The translations under genes and the position numbers were made by a program. From Coccinella septempunctata (Eukaryota; Arthropoda; Insecta; Coleoptera; Coccinellidae): 64,000 nucleotides of DNA. Shown here in pieces: positions 32,989 through 45,462 of this stretch (position 1 is the first letter of the stretch; each line of letters starts with the position of its first letter). The stretch lies in NCBI RefSeq assembly GCF_907165205.1, contig NC_058196.1, forward strand, positions 22,734,501 to 22,798,500, given 5' to 3'. The notes under the pieces are model-generated. The model saw nothing but the letters and a program-made list of their open reading frames with translations. It searched no databases and was not told the origin of the DNA.

Positions 32989-34954
32989 TTATGAGTATTC
33001 TATGACATGGACGTCATTGACTGACGATACCACCAAAGAGTAATAAAAACAAGTTGTTAATCTCTGATACGACATTGACGTTTAATGGACTTCAGTCTAC
33101 TAGCTCTAAAAGCACCGCCTAACAGCACGTAGATGAAAGAAACAAAAAAAGAACGAAACTTATGTAGGAAAGCATGCGTAAAAGAAGCCAGAGAGAGAAA
33201 ACAAAGGAAGGGGTATATACCCCTCAGAACATGACCGGCGGTTGGACTGTTCTGCTTGGATGCATAGAAGGATTTTTCCACCGTGTCATGTGTCAAGAAC
33301 ACGACGTAGATGGCCAGATAACACCACACGTAATTACAGAACTCCATGCCAAACATCCGCTTACACAGATATCGATGTGATTCTCGAGATTTTCGAGAAA
33401 ACATCGAGATTTTTCGCGGTGCTGTTTCACCGTCGTGCAAATTGTCGTACTTGCGAATTAGCGAAGAAACAAATACGAGCAATTCGTATTGGAACGGGGA
33501 AATTACGCAATCAAGGGGGAATGTGGCATTGTGAAATAACCCCGCCGATGCTCTAATGATGATTCGAATTGATGGTCGTAATCTTCTCTTGATAGTGGGA
33601 AGATGGTCTAGGTGTAAAGAGGAAGGGGAGCAGGTAGTTTTCTTCGTCGCTCTATTGGCATGTGAATCTGAGCGCCCTGAATTCATCGTTCAGACAAAAT
33701 TCGTTAAAAATTTCATGATATACAACTTTCATAAGGTATGCACAGAGGATTTGAGGTTCATAGAGGGAGATACTCCGGAAAAACTAACTTTTAAGACTTT
33801 TATTGAAGTTTCCTATTGATTGTCTAGTTAATACGGTAACATCTACATTTCAACATATTCTTGAATGATTTCCTTCGCCATGAATGGATCTCGCGTTTTG
33901 GCAGGTCATTATGATTTCCTAAGTCACCTACTGCCAATAATTCGAACGTTTTCCTGCTTGGATCCTGACATACGATTCCTGCAATATGGCAGTTTCAGCA
34001 AATGGATATCGACCAGTGATCGAATAAAGGGGCTATCAATTCGTTTCATTTTCGTCGAGGTATCAGTTGTGTTGCTCTGATGAGCTCAAGTGAGACTGAA
34101 ACCATGTCCAGTCTCTAGTCTTTCTCGACGAAAAGCAAGGAGAGTTCGTTAAAATTTAATTCGCCATTAAAATTTTTATCCTTCATTATTCGCTTCAGAT
34201 GAAATCGGTTGAGTCGTTCTCAAGTTATGGCGTGACCAAGGGAAACAGGTACTCATTTTGATATTCGAGTGAGCCAAATACTCACCATATACTTTGAGTT
34301 TGTCGATCGAGTGGTGGGACACATTGTGTGATGGAAAAGAGTGCAATAACCGTAGTTCTTTTCCGTTATCGCTGTTCAATTTAGCCGCCGACAATAAGTC
34401 GATGCGCACGGACGATTGCAACCGATGGATTTGTCTGCCTACGTCTTTCCGCGCGGCAATTTACAACCGTAATTTCTGATCGGAACCGCAGAGGGCGCAT
34501 AAGGCGGCTCTTTTTCAGCGGATTTTTTCGCGACGGTGAACATAACCGTCGAATTATCGTCTTGTACGATGGGAACGTTTTCATAATCGAATCATGTCGC
34601 CATCAGATACGCTACTTGGGAGATTGGAGCGGATTTCAGCAACGAACGAACGTGGAAAACATTCTTCCATATACGTTGACTTTTTATGTCGTCCTAAGAT
34701 TCCAAAGATGTATATTTTTGGGTAGTCTATATAATATTTATTTAAAACTATGAATCCTTTGTTCGATAGAATATACAACTCATCAAATCATTTCCCACAA
34801 AATCATCGATAACCTTTGAGATGGCCATCCCTCTAAGTCGAAAGCGATTGTGTGACAAGAATCGTACGACATCAGTCAACAAACTGAGCGTATCTGATGA
34901 ATGAGAATATATCCGAATTGATCAGTGGTGGTAACCAGATAGTGATTATGCAAG
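32989..34954. other. Unassigned intron or intergenic DNA
   Basis: A 209-codon minus-strand frame at 33057-33686 and several plus-strand frames overlap it. All lack recognisable domains, so they probably reflect composition. The last part, about 34300-34600, is GC-richer. Confidence 0.4.
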
Positions 34955-35384
34955 GTGTATTTTGAAGTGAGATTTTTTTTTCAACAGGAGGTAGAAATGG
35001 TCAAGGTCAAGTGTTTCACCCAAAAATCACCTTTACAAAACTTTCAAAATGACGAAAAATTTTGAGAAAACTTGTATTGGAATAGATCTCAATACGACCT
35101 CAGATCATTTGTGATCTGATTTATCCCAAAGCAACACGAAAAAACTTATCTCGTGATGACTCAATCGACCATATGTTTTCATTCAGTATATTCATTCATT
35201 CTTTTTTATTTTTGCGTGGGAATGAAAATGGAAACTTAGGATTGTAGAATTTTTCTCATTATCTACTGTTTCTTGCTTTCTGCAATTTGAGATGTTACAG
35301 GCTTTTCGACTTATGGCAACAGAAGAAGCTACTATTCAAGAGACCGACGATTCACAGCCGCCCTTTGAAAAATCGTTACTTGCT
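34955..35384 (-). repeat. Family E, partial (E2)
   Basis: Matches the right end of E1: CACCTTTACAAAACTTTCAA then AATGACGAAAAATTTTGAG, TTTGCGTGGGAATGAAAATG and AACTTAGGATTG. The rest of the element is missing; family D follows directly. Confidence 0.7.
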
Positions 35385-35760
35385 ACTTGTTGATCTCGGT
35401 ATTGCAGACGTGTTGACTCATTAATCTGACACTAATCAGGGGGGTTTTCTCAATCTGACAGTTTGAAGATGATAACAAGGCATGTTTTAAGAATATCTCT
35501 CTTCCTGTACCTCCAATCGTTTCTGAGTTAGAGGGCGATAAGGGCGAGGAGCTTAGCCACACATGCAAAAGGCCAAGGTCATTGTAGAAAGTGACATTCT
35601 AATGTACATTAATCTTAAATTGTTAGATTAAGGGAATATATAATTTCAATATTTAATCAATCACATATATCTTAATCTGACACTCTCAAGTAAGTCCTAG
35701 ACAATTCCCTCTATATAAAGGTCCAACTTTTGGTAGAGGTACTCAACAGGGTCCAAGGTA
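35385..35760 (+). repeat. Family D, partial (D2)
   Basis: Shares with D3 the blocks ATTGCAGACGTGTTGACTCA, CAATCTGACAGTTTGAAG, GATAACAAGGCAT and GAGGGCGATAAGGGCGA. It ends with CTAGACAATTCCCTCTATA, a tail also present at 47656 after the split D3 copy. Confidence 0.75.
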
Positions 35761-37072
35761 TCTCCCCTTATCTACACGCTCTAGTAAATCCCAAATTTCT
35801 TTCTTGGACTCCCCACTTGATATGTTTAAATTAGTTAGAGTAGATTCAGCTATGGGAATCGAGACATGCCGATGATCTTTCGGTACCAACTACCAAGTAC
35901 GGCAAACGAAATTCTGCCGAGCCTGTGTTGACCTAACAATATTACATCTTACATCGTTATAATAGGCAGTTTATTTATAGTTATTGAAGAAGGTGAGCAA
36001 TTTTTCAATGTTACCCTAGAATCAAGAAGAGGCCCAATAAGTGATGAATAGTTTTCGTCGGACAGAGTCAATTTTTGTGGATCGGCATTACCGACTCTGC
36101 CGCCCCTGACAAGTCGTCACTGCCTCCCGATATTCTTTATATTAGTATCAGAACAGTATCTACTCGACATTTAACGCACTTTTTCCCCATCGTATGAAGA
36201 AATCCTTCTGGAGGCTGAAAAATTCGCAGCTATTCAGCTACCGTCAAGATAATCCTAACGACCAGTCACCATTGTCTCCAATCACCACGGACACGTCTCA
36301 TACATCTTCACTCTATCACTGTACGCCGTCAGGCAATTAAAAATCGCTCCTGGGTGGGGCAGTTCAAGTGTCGCAAAACGTCCTATTAGCGACCGGGATT
36401 TGCACTTGTTAATCAGCCAGTAAATACTATTTGCGACGGCAGCGAAAAATAAACGCGTATTTAAGAGCAATCGGGTGTTATCCAGCTCGTACAGGTCCAA
36501 TAAATACCAGGCCAGATATACAACGTCTCATTGTCTCCGTCCATTCATAGGCGACAGGCCCTGTTAAGGTCTTCCATGTTGGTACACTAGTGGCGCATTT
36601 ACGGAGCCCTAATATACTTTCAGTTGGTATTATCGCCGACGTAATTCTTGTACTAAAATCACGCGTGATCTGAATAATGTACAGGACGTGGTCGGCGAAT
36701 AATATAAGCACAAATGAGCGCTACTGAATTCCAATACGTCGCGTTTTCGATAAGACGCCGTTCGCATACTCAGAAAATCTTGGAGGCGGTAGAATAAATC
36801 CTGAGTTGCATCTTACAAGATAGGGGCTGGCTAATGAAAGGGTCCCTCGGGAAAAATTATAAGCGTTGATATGGGTGGAATCCCGTTTGATTGGTAGATG
36901 GTTGTTCTGCCGTCATGGAGACAGTTTCTAGTTCCGCAGAGAATAGTCGTGTGCATAGTTGGTTTATATTGTTCTTTATAAATGGTCAACATTCCTCCGA
37001 CTTTTACATAAACGAATTGAATAACGTTGTTTTTTTGTCAATACGATCTACGACGCATGTTAGACCTATTTA
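35761..37072. other. Unassigned, with GC-richer island at about 36200-36780
   Basis: The island has minus-strand frames of 72 and 77 codons without recognisable domains. It shows no similarity to the repeats of the window and is a candidate regulatory element by composition only. Confidence 0.3.
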
Positions 37073-37627
37073 TACCGAGTTACTTTGACTCGTACAAATA
37101 TTTCAACTGTAGATTTTTGAGATCTAAAGAAACATTTTTTTCTTATACCATTTTTCCGAATTCAGCCCTGATAAAAAGATATAGCCATTTTATATTTTCA
37201 TAATGAGCTATGAATGCCACCACTGGAGAAACAAAATTCCCTTCAGAATAACAAGCTGAATCTCTGTAAATACACATCTGTGGATCTTTTAAACAGAGTT
37301 GCATTCAGCCAAAGTACCTCAATTTTCCGAATATCACAGATATTTTTTATTTTTGAGCATCAAATTACCCGAAAACGGCGCATTATACGAGAAAATGTGC
37401 GAAACAGATTAATCAAATAAGTGAAAAACTATATTCCGAAATTCGTTTCATTCGATTAAACCGTTTCTGGGATAAAACTTAAAATAAAATTTTTTTATGG
37501 TTTTTCAACAGCCTGTATCTATTAAACCGAGTCGATTCGTAAAAAAATAGTATAGGTAAAAAGTGTTTCTTTTGACCTCAAGAATCTACTGTTAAAATAT
37601 TTGTACGAGTCAAAGACTCAACCTGTA
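37073..37627 (+). repeat. Family A element with internal deletion (A6)
   Basis: Left end TACCGAGTTACTTTGACTCG and right end GAGTCAAAGACTCAACCTGT. The middle section between ATACGAGAAAATGTG and AATAAGTGAAAAAC is about 150 bases shorter than in A9. Confidence 0.85.
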
Positions 37628-37679
37628 CACGAGGAGTACTGTGGAGTTAGTCTTGATGATATACGGCGCATTCAAAAGT

Positions 37680-38590
37680 GATGCTAATTTTTGACATTCA
37701 GAAGGCATCAAAATAAGTCCTCTCACCAAAAATTGCCTCTATAGAATAATCAAGGATTTCGACAAACTTTCATTAAATTTCATCAGATTTCAAATAAGTA
37801 AAGGGACTGTGGAAGGTAACGCCGGCATCACAGAAACGAAACATGACATAAACATATGGCTGGACAAAAATTGTTTAAAATAGTTCAGTTAATCCGAGTC
37901 TATTTGATTAAGGCCTGGTACTTTCACCTTCGAATAAATTTTATTCACTCTCAATGAGTATCTGTCGAATAATTTCCTATTTGAAGGATACCTTATTTCA
38001 GTGCTTTCAGATGAAATTATTTGACGAATAACAATTCTATGAAAGCACGGTATAGTACTTTTCACTGATCAATGTAAAATAAGACATCGCATTGTAGAAA
38101 TTGTCATAATTCCAACTAGAAAGCAAATATTTCGTGAAAATCACACAAAAAATAACCATATATCAAGAATCTGAAAAATTCAACCAATAATGACGTACGG
38201 ACATTCGATCTATGACAAATAAACTCTTTCAATTAAGTTTCAATGACAGATTTATTCGATGAATAACACTATCTGAAACTGAAAAGACTGCATTTTCACT
38301 TATCCTAAGAATAAGACTTATCTATCGAATAAATTTAGTTATTCGCACGTGAAAGTACCGGGCCTCATTTCATTGGATCACTTAAAAAAATTGTCGTATA
38401 GTGCGATTCAAGGTGAAAACAGTGTAGGAAATTGAGACATTTTATGGAAAGTGTATGTTTTGACAAAGTGCTATTATTGCTACCCTATTTCGGCCCATAT
38501 TTACATCAGGTAAGATTTTTGGAACAACAAGATTGTGATGACAATTGTAGAAAATTTGTGAATGATCTAGACCGATGTTATTGTTGAGGT
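37680..38590 (+). repeat. Family E element interrupted by a MITE (E3)
   Basis: Before 37911 it shares CATCAAAATAAGTC, GGACTGTGGAAGGTAACGCC and ACATAAACATATGGCTGGAC with E4. After 38365 it continues with the TTGGATCACTT, AAAAGTGCTA-like and TTGTGATGACAATTGTAGAA blocks. The break is explained by element F. Confidence 0.7.
37911..38365. mobile_element. MITE (family F) nested in family E, 455 bp
   Basis: The ends AGGCCTGGTACTTTCAC and GTGAAAGTACCGGGCCT are inverted repeats of 17 bases with one or two mismatches. Inside, CGAATAA and TTATTCG words recur in both directions. The surrounding family E sequence resumes after it. A clean target duplication is not visible. No coding capacity. Confidence 0.7.
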
Positions 38591-38982
38591 TGTATTCTGC
38601 TTTTCATCTCTGTAAGTTACGAATCTGTAGCGTACGATCGATCTGTAAGTGTCCGATTTGCAGATTCGTAAATTCAATTCTGGAAAGGTTTCTGTAACCA
38701 TAGATTAATCTATGACTGTAACTATCAAAGTGTGATTTTGGAACAACTTATTGTTTTGACAATATTTATATCGAAGATACCTGTTTCTCTCAAGCGTTGA
38801 TTGAAGTTTTGACGTATACATACAATAATCGTCCCAAAGTTATAATCACCTCTCTAATACTCGTAAATACTTACGGATTCCTGTTAGCTACAGATCACTG
38901 AAACACGTCCAGAATTGCAATTGTCCTGTAATCTTATGAAAAGTTACAGATTAGCTTACAGATGAAAGTAGAATACCACCAT
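38591..38982. other. Unassigned AT-rich DNA
   Basis: Nothing recognised. Confidence 0.4.
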
Positions 38983-39465
38983 AAATCTGTGACCTACATG
39001 TCTGTGGATATTTAAAAGAGTTGCATCCGGTCAAAGTTCCCAATTTTTCGAATTTCACACACATTTCTTATTTGTGAACATCAAATTACTCCAAAAAGAC
39101 GCATTCCACGAGAAAATATGAAGAATTCTTTCATTTTACAAAACGTTCAAATATTCATAAGATAGCGTCCAACTTAGCTTCAAGAGTTGGGTTCCTTGAA
39201 TTGTTGGTATTTTCATGGTACGTTATGGGCATAATGGGAAAACTGAAAGACGTGGGTGATATCTTGTGTTCGAAAAAGATCCATCAAATAAATTGAAAAC
39301 TGAGTTCAATCCATTCGACAAAACCGTTGTTTTACCATTTATTTATGGTTTTTCAAGAACCTGTGTCTTTTAAACCGATCTGATTCGGTAAAAATGGTAA
39401 GTGTTTGTTTTAACCTCAAGAATCTACTGTTGAAATATTTGTACGAGTCGAAGTCTCACTCTGTA
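38983..39465 (+). repeat. Family A element, left end missing (A7)
   Basis: Begins inside the element at AATCTGTGACCTACATGTCT and ends with the terminal repeat GAGTCGAAGTCTCACTCTGT. The left 150 bases are absent. Confidence 0.85.
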
Positions 39466-41164
39466 TAAAAGGATTGCTCTTTCTCTAAGTTACAGTGGTT
39501 CATCTCTGAAGATGCCCAAAGACTATGGTGGGATTTTCCCAGAATACAGTGGTTTTTAATCCATTGACTGATTTTATCTGCTTTTTAAATTGATGTTCTT
39601 TTCTTCCTCAGCATGGTCTTAGAATTTCCAATGTCTGACAGTTGGTTTCAAAGCCTGATCTCACCCGATAATTAACTGAACCATTAACAGTTCATCTCTT
39701 ACCGAACCCGGTGTTTATCCTGGTAGGAACATAAGCGCGATTGACCCCATATCGCGCAATCAATCCAATTTAAAATGGCATGTGAATGCTGTTGGTCGTA
39801 TTAAACTGCACAATGCAGCATATATATATTCTATGCGGCCATTGCACGCTTCCAGGTTCGGTTGACAATATTAGGATTTACTGCCCAGATTAATCACGTG
39901 GCCTTTGCGGCCGATCTACAAGCGGCCTGAAAATCGTGATCTCATTTGAGGGGCGCACCTGGTATAGTTTTTTCCACGGTCGGAACGATACTCGTGAGCA
40001 TCCGCAAAAGTAGACGGCGTTGAAACTCGGCGAATTAGTTTATTTGCCATTCAAGGGTTCAATATTGGGCTATATCGTCCATTTTCTGACGAAAATGATG
40101 TATTTTTTATGAAATATCTGGGAAACGTCACATTTTGAAATAACCATTTCAACCGTTTCCCAAAAAAAATTATTTAAAGCACTTAAAAATGAAAAATAAA
40201 AATAGGTATTCAAAGTTTAAAGCGTTTTGTGAGGATTGTACAAGCTGGCAACATCCACTGAAATTTGCCTTAATAATAAAGGCCAACAAATGCATTATCT
40301 TGATGAGATACACAAAGATGGCTGTCTATGAAGTCTGCGACGAACGAGGAAGGTCGTAAAATTTTATGGGATTTTTATGGTCGGTTGCAGTTGTACGCCA
40401 GTAAGTACGTGCCTGTAGATCAACAGCTGTTATTCTATAAGCAGCTGATCGGACATTGTTCTTTTCATTTCTTGTATGCGCTGTTGCCAAATCGTAAACT
40501 CCGCACAAAGCGATTCAAATTTTAAAACCCCATATTTGAAGGATGATTTTGAATAGTTTCCGCGGTGAATTTGAAAAAATCGTGAATGAAACTCATAATT
40601 ATTCAGTTTAAACTTTCATATGCAGTGATAACCCAAATTGAGGAGAATTCCCCATTCAAGTTGGCCGCGATCTAAGTGAGACTGCATCAAATGAACCCAT
40701 CGCCATGTGTTTGATTCCCGAGGTCTTAGGTCGTCCCGGACCATCATACTTGGCGCGTTAATGAAAAGACGCTTTTTCATAGAATAGCGCCGCGGTCACC
40801 CATTACCCGGTGCTATTGATACATAGTTTCTAATCTCAGAAATTCGCCGATGCTGATAACCATTCCGATGTAGCAATTTGCGGCAGTTGTTGGGATAAAA
40901 TGAGGATGGTTAAGATTTATATGTGCCGGGGATTCGCCCGCGGCGTTCCTTGTTTACGCTCCGAGCGGACGGGATCTCTTACAAGAAATTGATTCGAAGG
41001 TTAATCGAATACTTATTTAAATCGATGCTCGATGGGCAGTGACAGAAGGCGGAAATCGATACCGTGGAATCAATGGGGCGGACGAAGAATGGGCCGGTGC
41101 TGTAAGGCGAGCCCTTATGGCGTTGCCGACTTGTGTATACAATTACAATATATGTTAAAAGTCT
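39466..41164. other. Unassigned, with GC-richer islands near 39650-40060 and 40640-41130
   Basis: Both islands are single copy within the window, richer in CG words than the flanks (for example GGCCTTTGCGGCCGATC and GGGATTCGCCCGCGGCG), and lack long frames. Candidate regulatory elements by composition only. Confidence 0.3.
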
Positions 41165-41310
41165 TTTTTATTGACAGAAGGTAGAACCCATCAAAATAAA
41201 TCATTTCGTCAAATATCTCCTATATAAAATATCCGAGATGGCGGTGATATCATACCCCAAGTGCAGTGCGAATCAGTGAAATTTCAAGTACGGATCTGGA
41301 AGATAGCAGC
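41165..41310 (+). repeat. Family E end fragment
   Basis: ACAGAAGGTAGAACCCATCA and the following ATATCCGAGATGGCGGTGAT parallel the start of the fuller copy at 41585. The rest is missing. Confidence 0.6.
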
Positions 41311-41584
41311 GAAGGGGCAGTAGTGAACAGAATCAGATTTGAAATCCTTGGTATACTGAAAGGGTTATCCTTGACCAAAATGGTCAGTTTTACACAAAAG
41401 CGGAAGGACCCTAGGTAGTTTACCACGATACCCTAAAAAGGTGCAGTGGTCTCTATCCTCAAACTAAATATTGATCAGAATAACCCTAGGAATCAAGTGA
41501 TTGCCGAATAATGCTGGAAACATACTGAAGATATGACAATTGTCAGTTAACAAAAGAAGACTCTTCGTTTTTAAGGGTGAGGCC

Positions 41585-42335
41585 TCTTTTTTTTACAGAA
41601 GGTAGTACTCATCAAAATAAGTCGTTTAACGAAAAATTGCGATATATGAAATATCCAAGATGGCTGAGATACAACCCCTAGAAGTTCGACAAAATTTCAT
41701 TGAATTTTAAGTACGGGACTGTGGAAGGTGACTCCGGCATCGCAAAAACGAAACATAACATAAACATATGGCTGGACAATGAATGGTTCAGTACCAAGTT
41801 TATCGGATTAGATGCATCAGGTCACTTTTGAGAGAATCATATAATTGTTGTATCGTGCAAGTAAGGGTGAAAAATAATGTAGATGCAGTTTCTTGAAGGT
41901 GTTTGTGTTAGGTATGTTGAAAAAGTGCTATGATGTTTCCTCATTTCATCCCATTTTTACGAGGGTTGTTGGAATGTGCGAACACGAAGATTGTGATGCC
42001 CATTGTGAAAAAATTCGTGGATGATTTAGACGATTTAGTATTATTCTATTTTTTAAACTTGTGTCCCAAGTCTCTTCTGTCAGTTGGTATCGAAATGATC
42101 CATTTCATAAAATCGTGTAAGTTACTAAAAAATAATGAGAACAATTCGGCATTCCTAAGTTTCCATTTTCATTACCACGTAAATATCGAACGAGCCAATA
42201 TCCTAAACGAAACCACATGGTCGAATCAGGAGATAAGTTTTTTCCAACTGCTTTGCGATAATTCAGCTAACAAACGGTCTAGGGTCATATTAGGATCTAT
42301 TTCAGTAATCATTTTCATTTTTTGTTCAACTTTGT
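41585..42335 (+). repeat. Family E element, fuller copy (E4)
   Basis: Best reference copy. Starts with poly-T and ACAGAAGGTAGTACTCATC, includes GTGACTCCGGCATCGCAAAA and CATAAACATATGGCTGGAC, and ends near CAACTTTGTAATTTTGAA. A 135-codon frame at 41930-42337 lies in it but is broken in E1 and E3, so it is not a conserved gene. Confidence 0.75.
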
Positions 42336-42507
42336 AATTTTGAATTTGTTTTCAATCGATTATTCAGTCATGAGCATTTAGAATATGATTGTCGCATCAA
42401 ATTAAATTGAATGATTTTCAATTGATTTTATTTCAATATATTCAGAAGCAGAAGTGCACTTTTTTCAGTGATTGATTGGGCTCTCAAAGTTTTGTGAAAC
42501 CCACAAT
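42336..42507. repeat. Family G segment (G2)
   Basis: TTCAGTCATGAGCATTTAGA, TCGCATCAAATTAAATTGAA and GATTGATTGGGCTCTCAAAG correspond in order to the sequence at 49415-49600. It abuts A8 directly. Confidence 0.55.
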
Positions 42508-42870
42508 ACATGATGTTATTCTGTGGATATTTTGAAAAGAGTTGCAATCATTCGAATTACCCAATTTTCGAATTTCACAAATATTCTTCATTTTGGAATA
42601 TCAAATTACCCGAAAAAGGCAAACGGCGCATTATATGGGAAAATATGAAGAACTTACTCGGAAGAATTGGGTTCTTTGAATTTCTGGCATTTTTATGGCA
42701 TATGAAGAAACTTGAAGATGGGCGAAATGTTGTGTTCGCAGAATATTCATCACATATTTCTAAAATTATTCCATTCGATACAATCGTAAAATGGTAAAGG
42801 AAAAAAGTGTGTGTTCCAGCCTCGAAATCTTCTGTTAAAATATATGTACCAGTGGAAGACTCACCCTGTA
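42508..42870 (+). repeat. Family A element, truncated (A8)
   Basis: Lacks the left end; carries the GAGAAAATATGAAGAA-type core as GGGAAAATATGAAGAACTTA and ends GAAGACTCACCCTGTA. Two internal deletions relative to A9. Confidence 0.8.
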
Positions 42871-44247
42871 TAATCTTAAATGCAAAAGTCACTGGCAGTC
42901 CCTGGTAAATGAAGTGTTCACTGAACAAATTGTATTGCTTTCAAGAAGATATTAGATAGATATTAGATATATTCTATTATATGGGCTGTGTTGCCTAGAG
43001 ATTTGAGCCTTACATTAGCGTACATTAGGTGGCCATACACAAGTTTTTTGCAGGGTTTATCGTGCCGTGTTGTCAGTTGGCACGTGTTAGATCCCTACCC
43101 GTTCTAAAATTTGCGTGCTGCGGTACACAGTCACGCAAACAATTGTCCACCTGTTTTGGAGGTGACACGATAAATAGCGCGAACAAGAGTGCGTGTATGA
43201 CCGGCTATTCATCCCCACTTACTTGTCTTCCTCCTTCCGACAAGCTATCCCCTGCCTTTCCTCCACGGCCCAGGCGTACCACCGTAAACTTCCCGCATTT
43301 GCATAGAACGATATGACCGCAGATCTCTCTGCCCCATTCATCCATAGAAATGTGATATATGAAAGCGCGCCGCGCGCGATTGCAGATCATCGGGTCGGAA
43401 CCGATCAGGGTGGCTGTGCATTGTTCGGGATGCAGAACGTGTGCGTTCCTGTCCCTCTGACCGCCGCTGACAGGAACACACAGGCGGTGGCTAACTGCGG
43501 ATCACGTTCGCGGCCAGATAACTCAGCCGATATCGAGAGATGACATTTGCTGAATGTCGTGCGTAATGTCGGAGGGCATAGGAAGCGTGGGATTTGTTTG
43601 GTAAACGCCATTTCTTAGCGAGCTCGAAGGCGTTTCCTGTACGGTTGCCTAGATGTAGGAAAACGTTACCGTCATTTTGAATTTAATGGCTGGTTTTTCT
43701 GAAGGTCATTATTCGGAAAGAAGCAAGCTTGAATTTGGTGACATTGTGGCGGTATCAAGAATCTTTTTGAGCAGAAAAAAAAGGATGGATAAACCACGTG
43801 TTGAACAGTGTGGTACAGCGCCAGAAGCAGCTCTGGACTAAGTTATTCCATCAGTTTTATTCTGCGTCAAGCGTCGGAAAAATTGGACATATTCAAATTC
43901 CTCTGGATGCCCGCAAGGAAAAATTGCAACGTTCACACACGTTTTCTTGGAATCGATTCCACCGATAGCCTTCTGCAGCTGCGTCCCATTATTATGTATG
44001 CGGAAAACGGAAACTCGGTGCTACCGATAAGGAAACGAGATGCAACAAGAATATCTGACAGTCTATCCTATCTACGGCGTTTGGCGAATTTATTTACTGC
44101 CGACCGTCCTTGGCCAAGTAGGGATGAAACTGTTTGGCTTTTATCGATTGATCAATTGATCAGATATTGAGAATGCAGAATCGAAATGGCGAATAGATGA
44201 AGATGTGAACCTGTTCGAATATGAAAGAGGTTCACCAAATGACAGTG
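42871..44247. other. Unassigned, with GC-richer island at about 43020-43640
   Basis: The island holds several frames on both strands with no recognised product. It includes GCGCGCCGCGCGCGATTGC, unusual for this AT-rich DNA. Candidate regulatory element by composition only. Confidence 0.3.
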
Positions 44248-45396
44248 TACAGGGTGGGCAAATTTCGATGTTTTAGCACTACAGTTTTTAAACCAGAGAA
44301 GATACACAAAATCTGATACCCCATTCTCGTTCTCTTTTTCTGAGAAACTAACAATAGTAGTAGTGATTTTTGGCCACTTTCTTTTGTTTTCGAGTTATAA
44401 GCAAAAAGTGGAAAAATGGCGATATCGAAATAAATTTTTATCTCCGCTAATATTGATGATAGAGCTCTGAAATTGAAACATTATACAGGCACTTTTTTAT
44501 GTAGAATCCAGTGGCGTGCTCGCCTTTTTAGTAGGATTTTTAATTACGAAGCTATGACCCAAAGTTATTTTTTTTTTAAATGGGAACACTAGATTTCTGT
44601 GCAATTTTTTGAAAGCTTAATTTTTACTGATTTCAAAAATATATAACATCATATGGTTTGTATCAACATAAATAATAGAAAATGGTCAAAAACCTTTTTT
44701 CTCAATATTTCTATGGTTTCAACTTTTGATGAGCATAGAAAAATATAGCATCGTATGATTACCAGTGTCTCTTTGTATAAGTCCTTTCATTATTATGAAA
44801 ATTTATGAAATATATCTTGATTCAAATTTTGTGAAAATTGGTGAAAAGCATAGAAAGAATGACATTGCCGGAAGGAGACTGCTTTTGTTATAGGAAACTC
44901 TATTTTTCTGTGCTCGTCAAAAGTTGAAACCATAGAAATATTGGGAAAAAGTGATTTTGACCATTTTCTTTTATTTATATTGATACAAACCATATGATGT
45001 TGTATATTTTTGAAATCAGTAAAAATTAAGCTTTCAAAAAATTGCACAGAAAACTAGTGTTCCCATTTAAAAAAACATAACTTTGGGTCATTGCTTCGTA
45101 ATTAAAATCCTGCTAAAAAGACGAGCACGCCACTGGATTCTACGTAAAAAAGTGCCTGTATAATGTTTCAATTGCAGAGCTCTATCATCAGTATTAGCGG
45201 AGATATAAATTTATTTCGATATCGCCATTTTTCCACTTTTTGCTTATATCTCGAAAACAAAAGAAAGTGGCCAAAAATGACTACTACAATTGTAAGTTTC
45301 TCAAAAAAAGAGAACGAGAATGGGGTATCAGATTTTGTCTATCTCCTCTGGTTTAAAAGCTGTAGTGCTAAAACATCGAAATTTGCCCACCCTGTA
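44248..45396. mobile_element. Fold-back element with ~500-bp arms, 1149 bp
   Basis: The left arm (44248 to about 44748) and right arm (about 44895 to 45396) are inverted copies, roughly 90 per cent identical by eye. Matching blocks include CAGGGTGGGCAAATTTCGAT, GTGGAAAAATGGCGATATCG, CCAGTGGCGTGCTCG and TCATATGGTTTGTATCAA. The spacer is about 146 bases. Ends read TACAGGGTGGGC / GCCCACCCTGTA. No transposase is present. Any transcript through it would form a very long hairpin. Confidence 0.92.
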
Positions 45397-45462
45397 CATG
45401 TAAATATTGTTTTTCGATGATGCATATTTTTTCAATTACATGAACTCCTACGTTATATGTAG

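Noticed and set aside
32941..32990. Apparent exon end HKC + CG|gt, tested as the missing PAN exon
   Set aside because: The phase would fit, but an in-frame stop lies eleven codons upstream and the sequence is the end of a MITE.
33057..33686. 209-codon minus-strand frame
   Set aside because: It is the longest frame outside the real exons, but it has no domain, signal or family resemblance, and overlapping plus-strand frames are open over the same bases. Composition explains it better than a gene.
41930..42337. 135-codon frame in the family E copy
   Set aside because: The corresponding region in the other family E copies is interrupted, so the frame is not maintained.
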